Shown piece by piece: positions 44,270-55,268 of a stretch of DNA of 64,000 nt. Origin of the DNA: Eleusine coracana subsp. coracana (lineage: Eukaryota; Streptophyta; Magnoliopsida; Poales; Poaceae); NCBI GenBank assembly GCA_032690845.1, contig CM064430.1:51371882-51435881 (forward strand). Direction: 5' to 3'. The notes under the pieces are model-generated. The model was not told where the DNA came from and searched no databases. It saw only the letters and a program-made list of their open reading frames with translations. A program made the position numbers and the translations under genes. Numbering within the stretch: position 1 is the first letter of the stretch; each line of letters opens with the position of its first letter.

Positions 44270-44537
44270 CACACGACCCATCCATTCGGCCTTGTGCCAC
44301 TATGCGACTACAGCCCAGCCCACGGCCCAGACTAGAGAGCAGCTATACATAGCAGAGGTCAAGCATCGAGGGATCAATCCAGAAAATCAGAAACAGAAAT
44401 TGGGATTCATCCCTTTCGGTTGTCTTCCTCGCGGAGGGTCGATTCCGGCAGCTGTTCGTCCGCTTCGCTCGGCGGCGACGCCCTGTTCTCGTGCTCACGT
44501 CCCGGTGGTGGCTCGCCGGTGGCCTCGGGCTGTGACA
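44265..44537 (+). repeat. 3' LTR of the 2.3 kb element
   Basis: 273 bp, same ends as the left copy. Its TATA motif is degraded to TATACATA. Its frame is open into the F-box gene remnant downstream, but without an ATG before about 44703. Confidence 0.9.
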
Positions 44538-45419
44538 GTCCTCCTCGCTTCCGTGCCTGAGGGCAGGGGGGTTCGGCCCTGTGACTTCAACCCTCGTGCC
44601 TTGGTCAGGGAATTTGCTGCCTGCGACCCCTTGCACCATCGCTACATAATGCTACCCACCATCCCTGAGGACCTCACTGCGTTAGTCAATCAACCCGAAA
44701 TCATGAGGTTCAGTCCTTTCCTTGCCCCATCCGACGAAGATGAGGGAGGCACCTCGTTCAGAGTTATTTGCTTGGTGCAGTGTCAAACCAATCTAGTCCT
44801 TTTCATCTTCTCTTCCATCAGTGGGTCATGGCACGCTGTTGAGTTTGATGTTTGGAGGGCCTTGACTGCTGAATCTTCTAATCCAGCTCCAGGATTTCTA
44901 CCTGACTTGGACAGACCGGACTATGCTCACGGATGCTTCTGCTGGGTGATGGATTGGAGTCACCAGTTACTAGTGCTCGACATGGGGACGATGGAGTTCT
45001 CTGCTCTTGACATCCCACAGATTAACCTACTACATCGCAGGGGCATTGTAGAGGCAGGAGGAGGGAAGTTTGGGATGTATACTCTCCGTTTCAACATGGA
45101 ATATGAAGAATATGCACCCTTGTATACTACCTTGCAAAATGATGACAAGGGTACAACCTCCTGGGAGTCGGAGGCATTTATCCCTTTGCCGTCAGATTAT
45201 CGCTACATTATCACAGGTGTAGCTGGAGGATACTTGCTGCTACAGGGCTTTCCAGAAGACCTACACTCATTCTCTACATCCGAGAGCCCAAACATTACCT
45301 TCTTTTCACTGAATCTCAAGACTTTTCAGATTGAATGGTTTTGTCAGACACAGAACATGATCATATCTGCCCCGTTGTATGTTGGTTTCTCGCCATCCTT
45401 GTCTGCGCCAACTATTTGA
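44538..45419 (+). pseudogene. F-box gene (locus 6), 3' half after the LTR element
   Basis: The associated region resumes with LLASVPEGRG and stays open to the TGA at 45417-45419. Blocks present: ACDPLHHRYIMLPTIPEDL, TSFRVICLVQC, LVLFIFSSISGSW, YAHGCFCWVMDW, LLVLDMGTMEFSALD and the C-terminus LYVGFSPSLSAPTI. The stop is followed by ACTG and donor GTAAGC (45424). The frame is continuous with the upstream LTR, but no ATG occurs before about 44703, so any product would be a truncated associated domain without an F-box. Confidence 0.9.
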
Positions 45420-46642
45420 ACTGGTAAGCTTTACCATCAACCTTATCACACTTGTATGTTTCACCCCAATAGCTTGTGGATGCAGATATCAGTTCACTGG
45501 TACTATTGCTTTTCTATTTATTCAAGTAGTCCTTGTAGATGCATCTGAGTTACATTCCACACTGCATATTGACCATGTAGCTTGTCTGCAGTTTTTTTTT
45601 GGGGGGGGGGGGGGGGGGGGGGGGGGATATGGTGTCACAAAGCATCATTTACTTGTTTTCTTTTTCTATCTTGTGAACATGCATATTTTGTAAACATCTG
45701 ACTGTACAATAAAGCAAATGAATTGTGTTGGTGCTATAGAGCTAGTCAACCTAAAGAACCTACTATCCCAGTTTTGCTGTCTTGTTCAAAAGTATTCTGC
45801 AATTGAACCATCGATTCTCGTACTTTACTCCTTTTCTAGTTGCTTCTTCACCTCTTTGATTTTGTATGGCGATTCATTTTATTACTTGTTTTAATCAGCA
45901 TTGTTTCCAATTGATGGACATGCTCATTTCTTTTCAAACTGATGGCATTAGTAAATTTATTTGTATTTTTCATTATTTTATGTTTAAAGTTACAACCTTC
46001 TTGCATAGAGTTTGTAATTTTTTATCTATTTGCTTCTAGTTATGCCTGAAGGATTCAGGAAATGTTAAAAAATTTCTAATCATGTACTATGTCACTAAGT
46101 GTATCAAAACTGCTAACCTATCAATGTGCATACTTCTACTGACAATATTTTAAGAAATAATGACGATCATCCCTGGATCTTGTGCTTGCATAAATCTCAC
46201 AGTGTTGCACTGTTGTGTAAATATTAGTGGACCCACCTCTCATTTGCAATTTGCTGTTAATCAAGTGTCTACTGTAGTAAAGTAAAAGTATCTGCACCTG
46301 CATGGTATCTCTGCTTCAGTTCATTGATTTCTTTACATGGCTTATGTGGAACATGATATTTTTATTAATTAAATGTAGGGCATTGGCATGATGTGAGATG
46401 CTTTCATTTCTATTTTAGTCTAGACACTACTTACTTTCTGGGTGTATAAAGTTTATATTGTTGGTGTAAGTTTAGTTATCATGAATAGTAGATCCAACAA
46501 ACTACAAATATACCATTGAGTACAGAAATTTATTTCAATTTAGAAGTTATGTAAGCAACTCGTACAATTTGACAGCTGAATGTAGAAAACGTGGTTTTTT
46601 ATGTTTGAGGGGTTACCTGAGTTATACTGTCTTCATAAGTTA
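45420..46642. other. 3' flank / putative 3'-UTR intron of locus 6
   Basis: It starts with the donor at 45424. It aligns with 36809-37072 and, after the transposon there, with 39049-39470. No gene is seen. Confidence 0.45.
45592..45626. repeat. Homopolymer tract T9-G26
   Basis: Nine T followed by 26 consecutive G inside the locus 6 3' flank. The paralogous flank at 36.9 kb has no such tract. Such a long G run is rare and also prone to sequencing length error. Confidence 0.9.
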
Positions 46643-46949
46643 CTCTCCCTCCGGTTTTGAAATTCTGGTCATTTTGGAGGGGTGTTAAGATTTCAGTAAT
46701 CAGGTCGTTTTAGAGAAAAGATTGGGCAAAACACACAGTCCTGGGGCAAAGAAAGAGAGAGAGAGTATATGCTAGCTTAGGGAATCAAACCGGTGACCTA
46801 CAGCATTAAGACTGGAGCAGCTAGCCAATTCAAACGTAAGTTCTGGCCACAATGGACCCGGTGTTATATTTAATAAGGGCATAGAGAGAAAACCTCCATC
46901 TAGTTAATCACAATGTCCTAAACAACGTTAATTTTAAAACCGGAGGGAG
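46643..46949. mobile_element. Stowaway-type MITE (about 307 bp)
   Basis: The start is CTCTCCCTCCGGTTTTGAAAT and the end ATTTTAAAACCGGAGGGAG, near-perfect inverted termini flanked by TA (46641-46642 and 46950-46951). Confidence 0.82.
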
Positions 46950-46951
46950 TA

Positions 46952-47496
46952 TATGGCAAGGACTTGTCCCTTTTTTGATTGTGCAGTTCTATCATTTGGT
47001 TATTATGTTGAGATATTCTAGTTATATGATATATAATTATAGTATATGTCAAAAGGGGTGGATTATTTCATTACATTGTGACCCCAATTTCCCTCTATAA
47101 AGGGCTGCCCGCTCCAGCGCATACACATATGCCATGTTAGTTAAAAGTTTTCACCGTGCGATCAAAATCTGCGGCGAGTACGTTCAATCGGGTGAAAACG
47201 AAACGGTGAAAAGAAATTCCTTAGAGGTTGTCCTTATCCTCTCCTTCTCCCTCCCTCTCTCTCTCTCCACCCCCCCTCATCTCGTCCTCTCTCTCAGGCA
47301 GAGGATGTTGCGACCAGAGACGGAGGAGGCAGGGCGAAGCAGGGCGGCCAACGGCGGGCGTGGCGGTGGGTGGAGGCAGATCCAACCACGAACGAGGAGG
47401 GGCCCGGTCTCTCTCTCCCTGCCTCTCGTCCTCTCTCTCTCTCTCATTCGGAAGCGGATCCAGGCACAGCGACTTGGAAGAGGCGATGCCGGTAAA

Positions 47497-47554
<58 letters not shown>

Positions 47555-48117
47555 CCGTGATGTCCGACTGGGGAGTGGTTGTCCCCGTCGCCGACGGATC
47601 TGGGCCATGGGGTGGCGCAATGGCCAGAGGCGGCAGGGTGGTGCGGGCTTGGGCGGATCTGAGTCAGGGCGCGGCGGCTCTTCCGGTGGTGTTTGCCAGT
47701 GGCTGGCCGTGGTGGGTCTCGTCTCAATGACCTCCGATGGATTTGATGCCATCCTCTTCTCGTCAGGCGGTGGGTGCGAGGCACGTAGAAATAAGAGCCC
47801 AGAGCAGCCCACATCATAGGCTGCTCCTCGCTACTTCGAAATCCGAGCAGACGAATCTCGATTCCCCACCGCTGTTGGCCACTGCCGCTCGAAATGGCAA
47901 AGAATCATCTGACTTCCAGCTTTCTACGTCAGATCAACATTGGCAAATAATCAGCCATCTACTCATATCGGACGGCAAGAGACGTGCCCTCGAATTGGAC
48001 CGTGACTCCTGATGACGGACGGGTACGACGTCTTCAGCTGGGGCCACATGCAGGTGCAGCGAGGGAGGGGAAAGCAACGCAGCTCTCGGCATGCGCACGG
48101 AGGGAGTTCGGAAGCAC
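46952..48117. other. Low-complexity, GC-rich region with CT tracts
   Basis: A TATA-like CTCTATAAAGG occurs at about 47091-47101. It is followed by CT-rich stretches (47228-47300, 47405-47450) and GC-rich DNA. Open frames exist on both strands but encode Leu/Ser or Glu/Arg runs from the dinucleotide repeat. No family is recognised and I call no gene. Confidence 0.4.
47500..47551. repeat. (TC)25 microsatellite
   Basis: An uninterrupted TC dinucleotide run of about 50 bases. It translates to alternating Leu-Ser and creates spurious ORFs on both strands. Confidence 0.95.
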
Positions 48118-48813
48118 TTTTTTTTTTTAGCAGATTGCAAGAGCTTATATTATCTCACAATTGGAATTACAATCTTTGGTAAGAGCGTATTTTAAGAAGT
48201 CTAGAGCTACGCTCTCCTAATTACAAGCAGCATTCCCTGGTGTAGCAAATTTAGCACAATCATGTGCAGCCATATTTGCCTTCTGGTTTGTATAACAAAA
48301 ATTCAGAGAAAGAAAACAAGTACTCAACTCTTGCACGTCATGCCAAATGCTCGATATAGCAGAGCGTGCCCCTTCTTGTGTCGCCATCATGTTCAGAACC
48401 ACGGCACAGTCAGATTCCACAATGATTCTGTTGGCGCCTGATTCTTTAGCCATTATCATTCCATCCCGGACTGCTAGTGCTTCTGCAAAGGAAGCATCCT
48501 CCATGTGATCGTACCACCTTGCTTGAGTTGAGCTCTCACTAATGTGCCTTCATGGTTTCTTAGCACAGCACCCGTGCCTCCTAAACTCGACATCATATAA
48601 AATGCCCCATCGATATTCAACTTCAGATAGCCAACATCTGGCGGTCTCCAACCTATAATTACCTTCTCTTTTGGAGGCTCATTCTGATGGATTTGAAATA
48701 CATCATCCACCATTCTTGTGACAAATTTGGCCGCCTTATAGGGACTCCAAGTTTCATTGCCATGTCGGCGACTGTTACGTCCTGTCCACAACGACCAGCA
48801 GCAGCATGCTATA
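48118..48813 (-). mobile_element. 5'-truncated LINE (non-LTR retrotransposon) tail with RNase H domain and poly(A)
   Basis: Read on the minus strand, it encodes a LINE linker (LWTGRNSRRHG), then the RNase H-like domain: WRPPDVGYLKLNIDGAF, GGTGAVLRNHEG, AEALAVRDGM.MAKESGANRIIVESD and the late AAHDCAKFA. The D, E, D, D catalytic positions are visible. A one-base loss near 48525 shifts the frame between the halves. The copy ends with an 11-A tail (T run at 48118-48128 on the plus strand). Reverse transcriptase is absent, the usual 5' truncation. The target duplication is unclear. Confidence 0.82.
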
Positions 48814-48814
48814 A

Positions 48815-49114
48815 GAGCACTAGCAACTCAGAAAAGTCATTCCCCTCACTCTTTTTCCAAAATCCAAAAATAGATGTTAAGAAACCATAAAAATCAGATA
48901 GATTTTTACGAGGTAAAATAAGTGATGTCAAAGAATTCATTTTGACTAAAAACACTTAAATAGCTGCTGCAGAGATTAAACTAAAATTCTTCAAAGTTGG
49001 CTAATCGGTAACTTTTCTGAACTTTTTGGAGCAGCTCTTTTTGATGGATTAGCCAACTTTGAATAAATATATTTCAATCTCTGTAATATAATATATACTT
49101 TAGTGTTGCTACTC
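48815..49114. mobile_element. Foldback MITE, PIF/Harbinger-like (about 300 bp)
   Basis: The start is GAGCACTAGCAAC and the end GTTGCTACTC, flanked by TAA (48812-48814) and TAG (49115-49117). Inside, a perfect 17-bp inverted repeat, TTCAAAGTTGGCTAATC (48990-49006), pairs with 49047-49063, with outer CAGAGATT / AATCTCTG arms. It abuts the truncated 5' end of the LINE. Confidence 0.5.
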
Positions 49115-49396
49115 TAGTATCTATTATTTCATCCCTCAGAATAAGCTTTTTAACATCATCTTGTGAATTTTTGAAAAATGGGAAGAAGAATGAATTTTCA
49201 GAACTTTTCCAAACTCCACTCCCTACGCCGTTAGCTGCTTGACTGCTTCGTCACTGCACGTGGGTCCCAGGATTCTATTTGAAGACACCCTCATCGTAGC
49301 CACGCTCCAATTTGAGGACACACCAGATGTCGTTCGATTTGAGGGGATGCTTGAATCTTGCCAACGTCGATCTTACGTAAAGACGTTGGAAGTCAG

Positions 49397-50129
49397 ATGA
49401 TTCGCTTCCGCTCGAAATGGCCTCACTGTCATGGTCAAACCATCAAACCGTATCATGTCGAATCTCCGGCGCCGCCGCTGAAGAGGCTCACCGATGATCT
49501 CCTTGCGGTCATCCTGATCCGCCTCCCCACGCTGGCTAACATCGACCGCGCCTCCCCCGCCAATCTCGCCTTCAACCGCGTCATCACTGACCGCTTATTC
49601 CTCCGCCGCATCCGTGCTGTCCACCCGCCACTACTCCTCGGCACTCACATGGGAGCCCATAGACTAGACTTCCTCCCAGCGATGTCGCCCCACCCCTTCG
49701 CGGGAGTCGCCCGGGCCTTCGCCGACGCCGCCGACTTCTCCTCCTCGTTTCTCCCCTCTGACGACCACTGGCGCTACCACGACTTCCACGACGGCCACGC
49801 CCTCCTCTCTAGACTCTAGAGTCTCTATCCAGATCATATCCCCTTGCGATAGCATATCCCCTCATGGGTACTCCGCAATTCACCTTGGTAAAGCACTTTG
49901 CAATCTGTGACCTCTTGTAACGGCGCTACCTTCTGCTGGCCGCTTTGGCCAATGAGCACGACATCAAAAATTTCGAGCCCTTCTTAGCTCCTTCCTTGAA
50001 GAATAAGCATGAGGAAGGAAGCACCATTCAAAGTGATATGCTTGGCAGCTGGTCGTCTGGACTTGCTTTTCGTGCGTGTTGACAGCCACACGATGGCCTC
50101 AATGGCAATGGACCGAGGATTTCAATCTT
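49397..50129 (+). pseudogene. Truncated F-box gene relic (locus 7)
   Basis: From the ATG at 49397 the frame encodes a good F-box (LTDDLLAVILIRLPTLANID, AFNRVITDRLFLRRIRAVHPPLLLG) and the first associated block (FSSSFLPSDDHWRYHDFHDGHALL), then stops at a TAG at 49817-49819. Beyond it, degraded family sequence (ICDLL.RRYLLL, NFEPFLAPS) runs to about 50129, where a CACTA-like terminus begins. The C-terminal half is missing. At most a 140-residue F-box-only protein could be made. Confidence 0.88.
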
Positions 50130-50285
50130 CACTACCACTAAAACACACTATAGCGGCGGGTCAAAAGACACTGTAGACCGCAGCTAAAAACAAATGACAA
50201 CATCGGTGGATGTTCTTTAGATGAAATAAACCGCAGCTACAAAGAGATTAATAGCGGTGGGTGACAACTTCACCCACCGCTACCC

Positions 50286-51131
50286 ATGGACCTAAAAAAA
50301 AAAAAAAAAGCCCGCCGACCCAAAGAGCCCACGCCCAGATCCACGGGCTCGGGCCCGCTCGGATCTCAGAGAAGACTATCTCGTGCGCGCGCTAGGAGCC
50401 GCCGCCGCTGGAGAGCCCGCGCGTGCCGCCTGCCGCTGGATCCGATCACCCAGCCGCCGGGAGCCCACGCGCGCCGCTGGAGAGCCCACGCGCGCCGCCT
50501 GCCGCTGGATCCAGTCGCCCCCGCCGACGGGGAGCCCATGCGTGCCGCCTACCGCCGGATCCGGTCGTCCCCATCGCCGGGGAGCTCGCACACGCCGCCT
50601 GCCGCTGGATCTGGTCGCCCCCGCCGCCGAGGAGCCTGCGCGCGCTGCCTGTCGTCGGATCCGGTCGCCCCCGCCGCCGCGGAGCCCACGCTCGCCGCTT
50701 GCCATCAGATCCGGTCGCCCCCGCTGCCTGGGAGCCCGCGCTCGCCGCCTACCGTCGGATCCCGTCACCCCTGCCGCCGGGGAGCCCACGCGCGTCGCCT
50801 ACCGCAAGATCCGGTCGCCCCCACCACCACGTCGGAGTTCGTGCTCTATTGGAGTTCGTGCTCTGACGATATGCAGCTGCAGATCTTACTCCACCTCCCC
50901 TCCCTCGCCACGCTCATCAGCGCCACATGTAGCTGCCGGTCCTGGCGCTGCGTCGCGGCCTTGTCCCCTAACTTCTTCTTACACACACCGCCGCCATTGA
51001 GCAACAGGGCGAGGCAGTCGGTGGCCACGCGACAGATCTTGTACAAGGCGCGTGCACGGCGACGGTGTGGGACGAGGAGGAGGAGTAGAGGAAGCCGACG
51101 AACCAGGATGAAGAGAGCGGTGAGGGGGTGA
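50286..51131 (+). CDS. Chimeric ORF: minisatellite-encoded region plus F-box fragment (doubtful gene)
   Basis: An ATG at 50286 opens 281 codons. The first ~190 residues are Arg/Pro/Ala-rich and come from the minisatellite. Residues about 194-230 (50865-50978) read DDMQLQILLHLPSLATLISA, CSCRSWRCVAALSPNF. This fits the F-box consensus but belongs to a different subfamily from the cluster. A short basic tail ends at 51131. The preceding 17-base direct repeat (GGAGTTCGTGCTCT around 50833 and 50851) may mark the junction. It is probably a transposon-captured fragment. Whether it is expressed is unknown. Confidence 0.35.
   Translation: MDLKKKKKARRPKEPTPRSTGSGPLGSQRRLSRARARSRRRWRARACRLPLDPITQPPGAHARRWRAHARRLPLDPVAPADGEPMRAAYRRIRSSPSPGSSHTPPAAGSGRPRRRGACARCLSSDPVAPAAAEPTLAACHQIRSPPLPGSPRSPPTVGSRHPCRRGAHARRLPQDPVAPTTTSEFVLYWSSCSDDMQLQILLHLPSLATLISATCSCRSWRCVAALSPNFFLHTPPPLSNRARQSVATRQILYKARARRRCGTRRRSRGSRRTRMKRAVRG
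50409..50830 (+). repeat. 50-bp GC-rich minisatellite, about eight copies
   Basis: Six consecutive units of exactly 50 bases begin GGAGCYC at 50531, 50581, 50631, 50681, 50731 and 50781. Slightly longer or partial units occupy 50409-50530. A unit reads roughly GGAGCCCRCGCGCGCCGCCT then RCCGYYGGATCCGGTCGCCC and CCGCCGCCGG. As 50 is not a multiple of 3, each frame cycles through all three translations, yet all three plus frames stay open. Confidence 0.93.
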
Positions 51132-54100
51132 GTGGGGATAGCGAGAGGAAGGTCAGCGTCAGCATCTGCAACTGCAGGTGGAGCGGGAGCAGCACGAGGA
51201 GGTGGGACATAACACGAGCCACCGAGAGTAGTAGAGGGTCCGGCGCCAATGACTGCGGTTTGGTCTGTCTTGGAGTTCTTCATGGCAGATGGTATTATTT
51301 TTTTCATTTTTTTCCTGACCAATTTAGTTGCTTTCCCTTCATCTTGAACGGACGTGCTCATGGTTAGAGGGGCCACGGACTAGGAGATCTCAGTCTTACG
51401 AGTCTAGGGTTCCATAATCTCTATGTGATTGCATCGCCATCTCAGTTTGATTTTAGCCAGATCGATGTGCGGCGTGGGGCTCAACATCGATATAATCCCT
51501 CAATGGGCACCAGATGGAATTTGGCAACTAATTGGAAATCCATCAGGTGGCGAAGGTCTGATTGCTCGTGCCTTTGTGAGCTGAAATTCGACGGGCGTGG
51601 ATCAGCCTGGTCAAGAGCTCGATTGGAGGCAATGTCTGGTGCCTTTGAAGGGTTTGATGGAATGCTTCAAAGGGCAATGACTTAAGATGACCCCTTTTCT
51701 CTAATCAGACAATTCCAGAACTTAAATCAGGTTTGCTTGTGCAAGAAGTCAGAATAGCTCCTGTATAAATCTTAAATGGAAAAAATATTTTAGCTTGTCT
51801 GTATTTCTTTTTTTTTGCAGAAGGGAGGCAGAGACTCGGAATAGCTTGTCTGGCTAGAAGTTCAGGTTAGACACATTGGTTCAAAACCTTCTGGTCAATT
51901 TGGTCACCCCATCTTTTGTCGGAATATAAGCATTGATGCATCCATGCAAAGAAAACAGTGAGGTGAGTTCTGTTAGTGAACGTTTTTCATGTCTTCACTC
52001 TCTCTTCATTGATTTGCTTGATAACTCACCACTTCTAATCTGCACCCTATGCAGGGTAATGAGAGCAAGGAGGACACGGCTCTGAATAAACACATGCTTC
52101 CATCGATCATGATGGAAGATCCAAAGAGGAAGGCATCGCAGCGCATCTAAATATTTGTAGAATTTTATTGGTATCCTTGATACTCATGGTCAATGTTATG
52201 GACGTGCATGATTATTAATATTTTACTATACGAAAACTCAAATTTGCATGCCTGTGTGAGAATTTTCATAGATCGCTGCACCTGTTGAGTGGTTGACACT
52301 CCCCTCGCCGCTGGCCATGGCGCTGGCATCGCATCGACATTGCTGTAGTCATCTGTCGCAGATGCGGGACACGGTGTTGACAGCATGAAGCTGTCAAAGG
52401 TCACCAAGGGACCATCAGATTTTGCGGTTGACAACAACTCAGAGAGGCGATGACCTGGACCACATTCTACCCCAAATTTTAAAACAAGAAGTTCGATCAG
52501 GATGTACCAGGAGGTACGTGGTCACTGTGTTGTACCATGTTGTGACACAGAAACATGTTGATCAATAGGGTCAATTCAATAGGATTTGGCAAATGCATTT
52601 TGTGCTGGCACTTCTAGAATTCAGATTGCTCATTTTCTGCCTTTTTGTATTGCATTGTGCTTAGATTGATAATTAGAGTAACTCAATCGAATGAATTAAG
52701 GAGCAACGCAGTCTCTATTGCTTTTAGCACTTTGACGCTGGAGCTAGCTTTGTGCTGGGCATAGCAGCGTTCATGAATTTATAGACATAGCACAGAAAAT
52801 TTATTGTTTATCATTGATATTTATATATGAAAGCAATATTCTGCAATTTGTAAATAAATGAAGATATGTATTTTTGCTCTTTTAGTTTATCCCACAAGCA
52901 ATGATGGTTTTTATTCATTCTAAAAATTCAGTTGATTAAATGACTTCAATGTGACCATGATTACTTTCTCTTAATTAGTGACTTCAATGTGGCCATGATT
53001 ACTTTCTCTTAATGATTAAATGCCAAGTGTGCTTACTATTAAAACCATACAGGATTGTTGTGATTTGTGCAGGTTTCTATTATTACCAATAAGTGGAATA
53101 TTAATTTTGTATGGCTTATTGACAAGCTTATCCTCAACTCTTGTGTCGACAAATTACAACCCGAATGATTGAGATGCTGTTGCAGGGTCTAGCAAACTTG
53201 GATGTATTTTTTAAGTTTTGTTTCTGACTTTAAATTAATTGTTGCACCCTTGGACAGATTGATCTGGTATTGTAATGATATTGTCCCAATGTGGCTATAA
53301 TTCAATGTGGCCATAATACTTTTGTTTCAGGATCATGTATGCTGGCGGCCTTTAGAAATTTATTCTGGCTCACCCTGGAGTTCTTCTATTATTTTTTTTC
53401 TTATGGCTACACTGTTGTGGGCGTTTCTGTCCTGGGACGTTTGTTTCATGAAGCTTATGGAAAAGAGGATGCTAAAAATTGAAGTAGAGTTCAATGATTT
53501 TCTTGAGGTATTACATCACAGAGTTTGTGATAGAATTGCGGGTATTCCCATTCTCCATCGAAGTTAAGATTCTTGCGACTGCTTAATAAGGGGCCAAAAT
53601 TCTGAATATCCTGTATATAAATTATTAAACCAAATAGAAGGGGTAAGATTAGATATCTGAATCCTTAAATCTCTAGAGCAGTAGTATTTTGCTTGACTCA
53701 CTATCTTATTGTCATCCTGGATATAACGTAGAACCTATATTACAGCATATGTTGTATTGGTTTGAACTGTATATTACTTGTATCACTCATTTCTCTCTTT
53801 AGTAGCACAAAATCAATGTACTCTTTGACAATACAAGGGCCATCCTCGAGCACCAGAGGACATGTTGACAATAAAATACATAGTTTATTAACAAGTATTC
53901 CTATCAAAAGAAAATAAGTTTAGTGATAAAGTGCTTATTAAGAGTTGCATTGAAGCTGATGGCCTGGCCTTTGTGTGGTACATTAGCATCAGACGCCTGG
54001 AGCCTCACCTGGGTGCTTACATCCATAATCTCATATTGATGCCTTGTTGTTGAGATGATTGTGATGAGGTAACAGATTGTTCTGGTAGCACTACAAGTTG

Positions 54101-55171
54101 AAATTGGAAAGAACAAATTGAGACACTAATATTGTTACTATAGTCTTTAAAAGAGATTAATTTATTATATTCTCAGATTTTATTTCAGCTATGACTTTTT
54201 AGTGTCCAATCCCTATGTAGTTATCTTTTAATGAGTCAGAGTGTCAGACATTTAGTGTAATGTCTTCTTATGCGAAATTTACTGATATTGCATTTTCAAA
54301 TATTAGGTAGTAGAATTAGAATAGAACTAGCTGATATTTTTTCTATGATGCTGATGGGTGTCACGGGCCTATCTGTGGGTCGCTGGGGTAGCTGTGGTTT
54401 ATCGGAGGCCATGGCCCTGGTCTTCGCTGGTATGGAGGAGCTGTGATCGGCTCGCACCATGCTGCCGAGGCCAGGAGAACAGAGAGACGTAGATTAGACT
54501 AATTTTCTAATTTGATAAAGTTTTCTCTCTTATTATTAAATCTTTGTGATAAAAGTTATTAGATGATCATTGAAGGCGTTAAGTTTGACCCTACATGAAG
54601 TCAAATATTTACTTTGTGATGTTTGTTGTCAGCTAACCTGAAACAGAGTAACGGCGGGATGAATCAAAAGATATCACTTCGCAAACCAAAAGAAAGTCAG
54701 TCTGCTAAATTAATTAAGTGTTTACTTTGAGATTCGTTCTAGATTGTCGAAAAGGTATAACAAAGCACATATCTTGTTATCATATATTGACGGATGACTG
54801 ATTGTATGTGCGTGTTGCATGTGCAAAAGACTAGTTTGTACTTAAAATCTAAAAACACCAAGCTAAACGATTTTTTTCTAGAAAATTTGATTTTGTGTAG
54901 AATCCATTTTAGGCCTCGGAATGGTATAGATCAGAGTCTAAACCATATGGATTGATTAGATGTGGTTTGAAATTCGATCTGGCATAAAATGAGTATTCGG
55001 TTCAACTTGATATGGTATGAAACCGAGTTTAAATCGATATTTTTCATGTTTCCAACACATGTAATAAAACTTAGTCTTCTGAGTCCAGGAATGAAACCAT
55101 GACATGAATTTGTTATTTTACATGGATTAAATAACACATATAATTTTATGTAATCTATGTCTTATAATTAA
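51132..55171. other. Large interval without a convincing gene
   Basis: Mostly AT-rich. Small GC-rich islands lie near 51150-51260, 52290-52400 and 54350-54480. A 45-bp tandem duplication (GACTTCAATGTGRCCATGAT) is at 52944-53015, with a diverged copy near 53290. Short open frames at 52165-52437 (-) and 53291-53567 (+) show no recognisable domain. Confidence 0.4.
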
Positions 55172-55180
55172 TATATATAA
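55172..55180 (+). promoter_or_regulatory. Candidate TATA box of locus 8
   Basis: TATATATAA lies 89-97 bases upstream of the ATG at 55269, leaving room for a start site near 55205-55210 and a short leader. Confidence 0.4.
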
Positions 55181-55268
55181 ATTTTATTCCACGACAAGGC
55201 CTTACGGAGAATTCGTTTTACAGGTAATCCATTTTGCGCTCCAATTCTTCAGTTCCATTTGCTCCGCC

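Larger units (their letters stand above)
42227..44537 (+). mobile_element. Non-autonomous LTR retrotransposon (2.3 kb) inserted in an F-box exon
   Basis: Two 273-bp LTRs (42227-42499 and 44265-44537) begin TGTAACACACG and end GGGCTGTGACA. They are flanked by 5-bp repeats GCCCT / GTCCT. A TTGGTTATCAGAGC (42501-42514) next to the left LTR resembles the initiator tRNA-Met primer site with one extra base. GGCGGGGCGGTAG before the right LTR is a plausible polypurine tract. No gag, protease, integrase or reverse transcriptase is present; the interior carries one long unusual ORF. By eye the LTRs differ at about ten positions, so the insertion is moderately old. Confidence 0.9.
50130..51131 (+). mobile_element. 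CACTA-like segment carrying a minisatellite and an F-box fragment (right end not found)
   Basis: CACTACCACTAAAACAC at 50130 followed by TAGCGGCGGGTC and CCGCAGCTA motifs is typical of CACTA subterminal DNA. A hairpin, TAGCGGTGGGTGA with its inverse, lies at 50252-50283. GC-rich DNA follows at once. No matching GTAGTG end could be assigned, so the right limit given is only the end of the chimeric ORF. Confidence 0.45.

Noticed and set aside
44292..45419. 375-codon fusion of LTR and F-box-associated domain as a new gene
   Set aside because: The LTR part has no ATG in this frame; the first lies near 44703 within the associated domain, so the fusion protein is unlikely.
47134..47817. Long overlapping ORFs on both strands with Leu-Ser or Glu-Arg runs
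   Set aside because: They are produced by the (TC)n tract and GC-rich low-complexity DNA; no domain and both strands equally open.
52165..52437. 90-codon minus-strand ORF
   Set aside because: No motif or neighbour evidence; its last third is AT-rich non-coding-like sequence.
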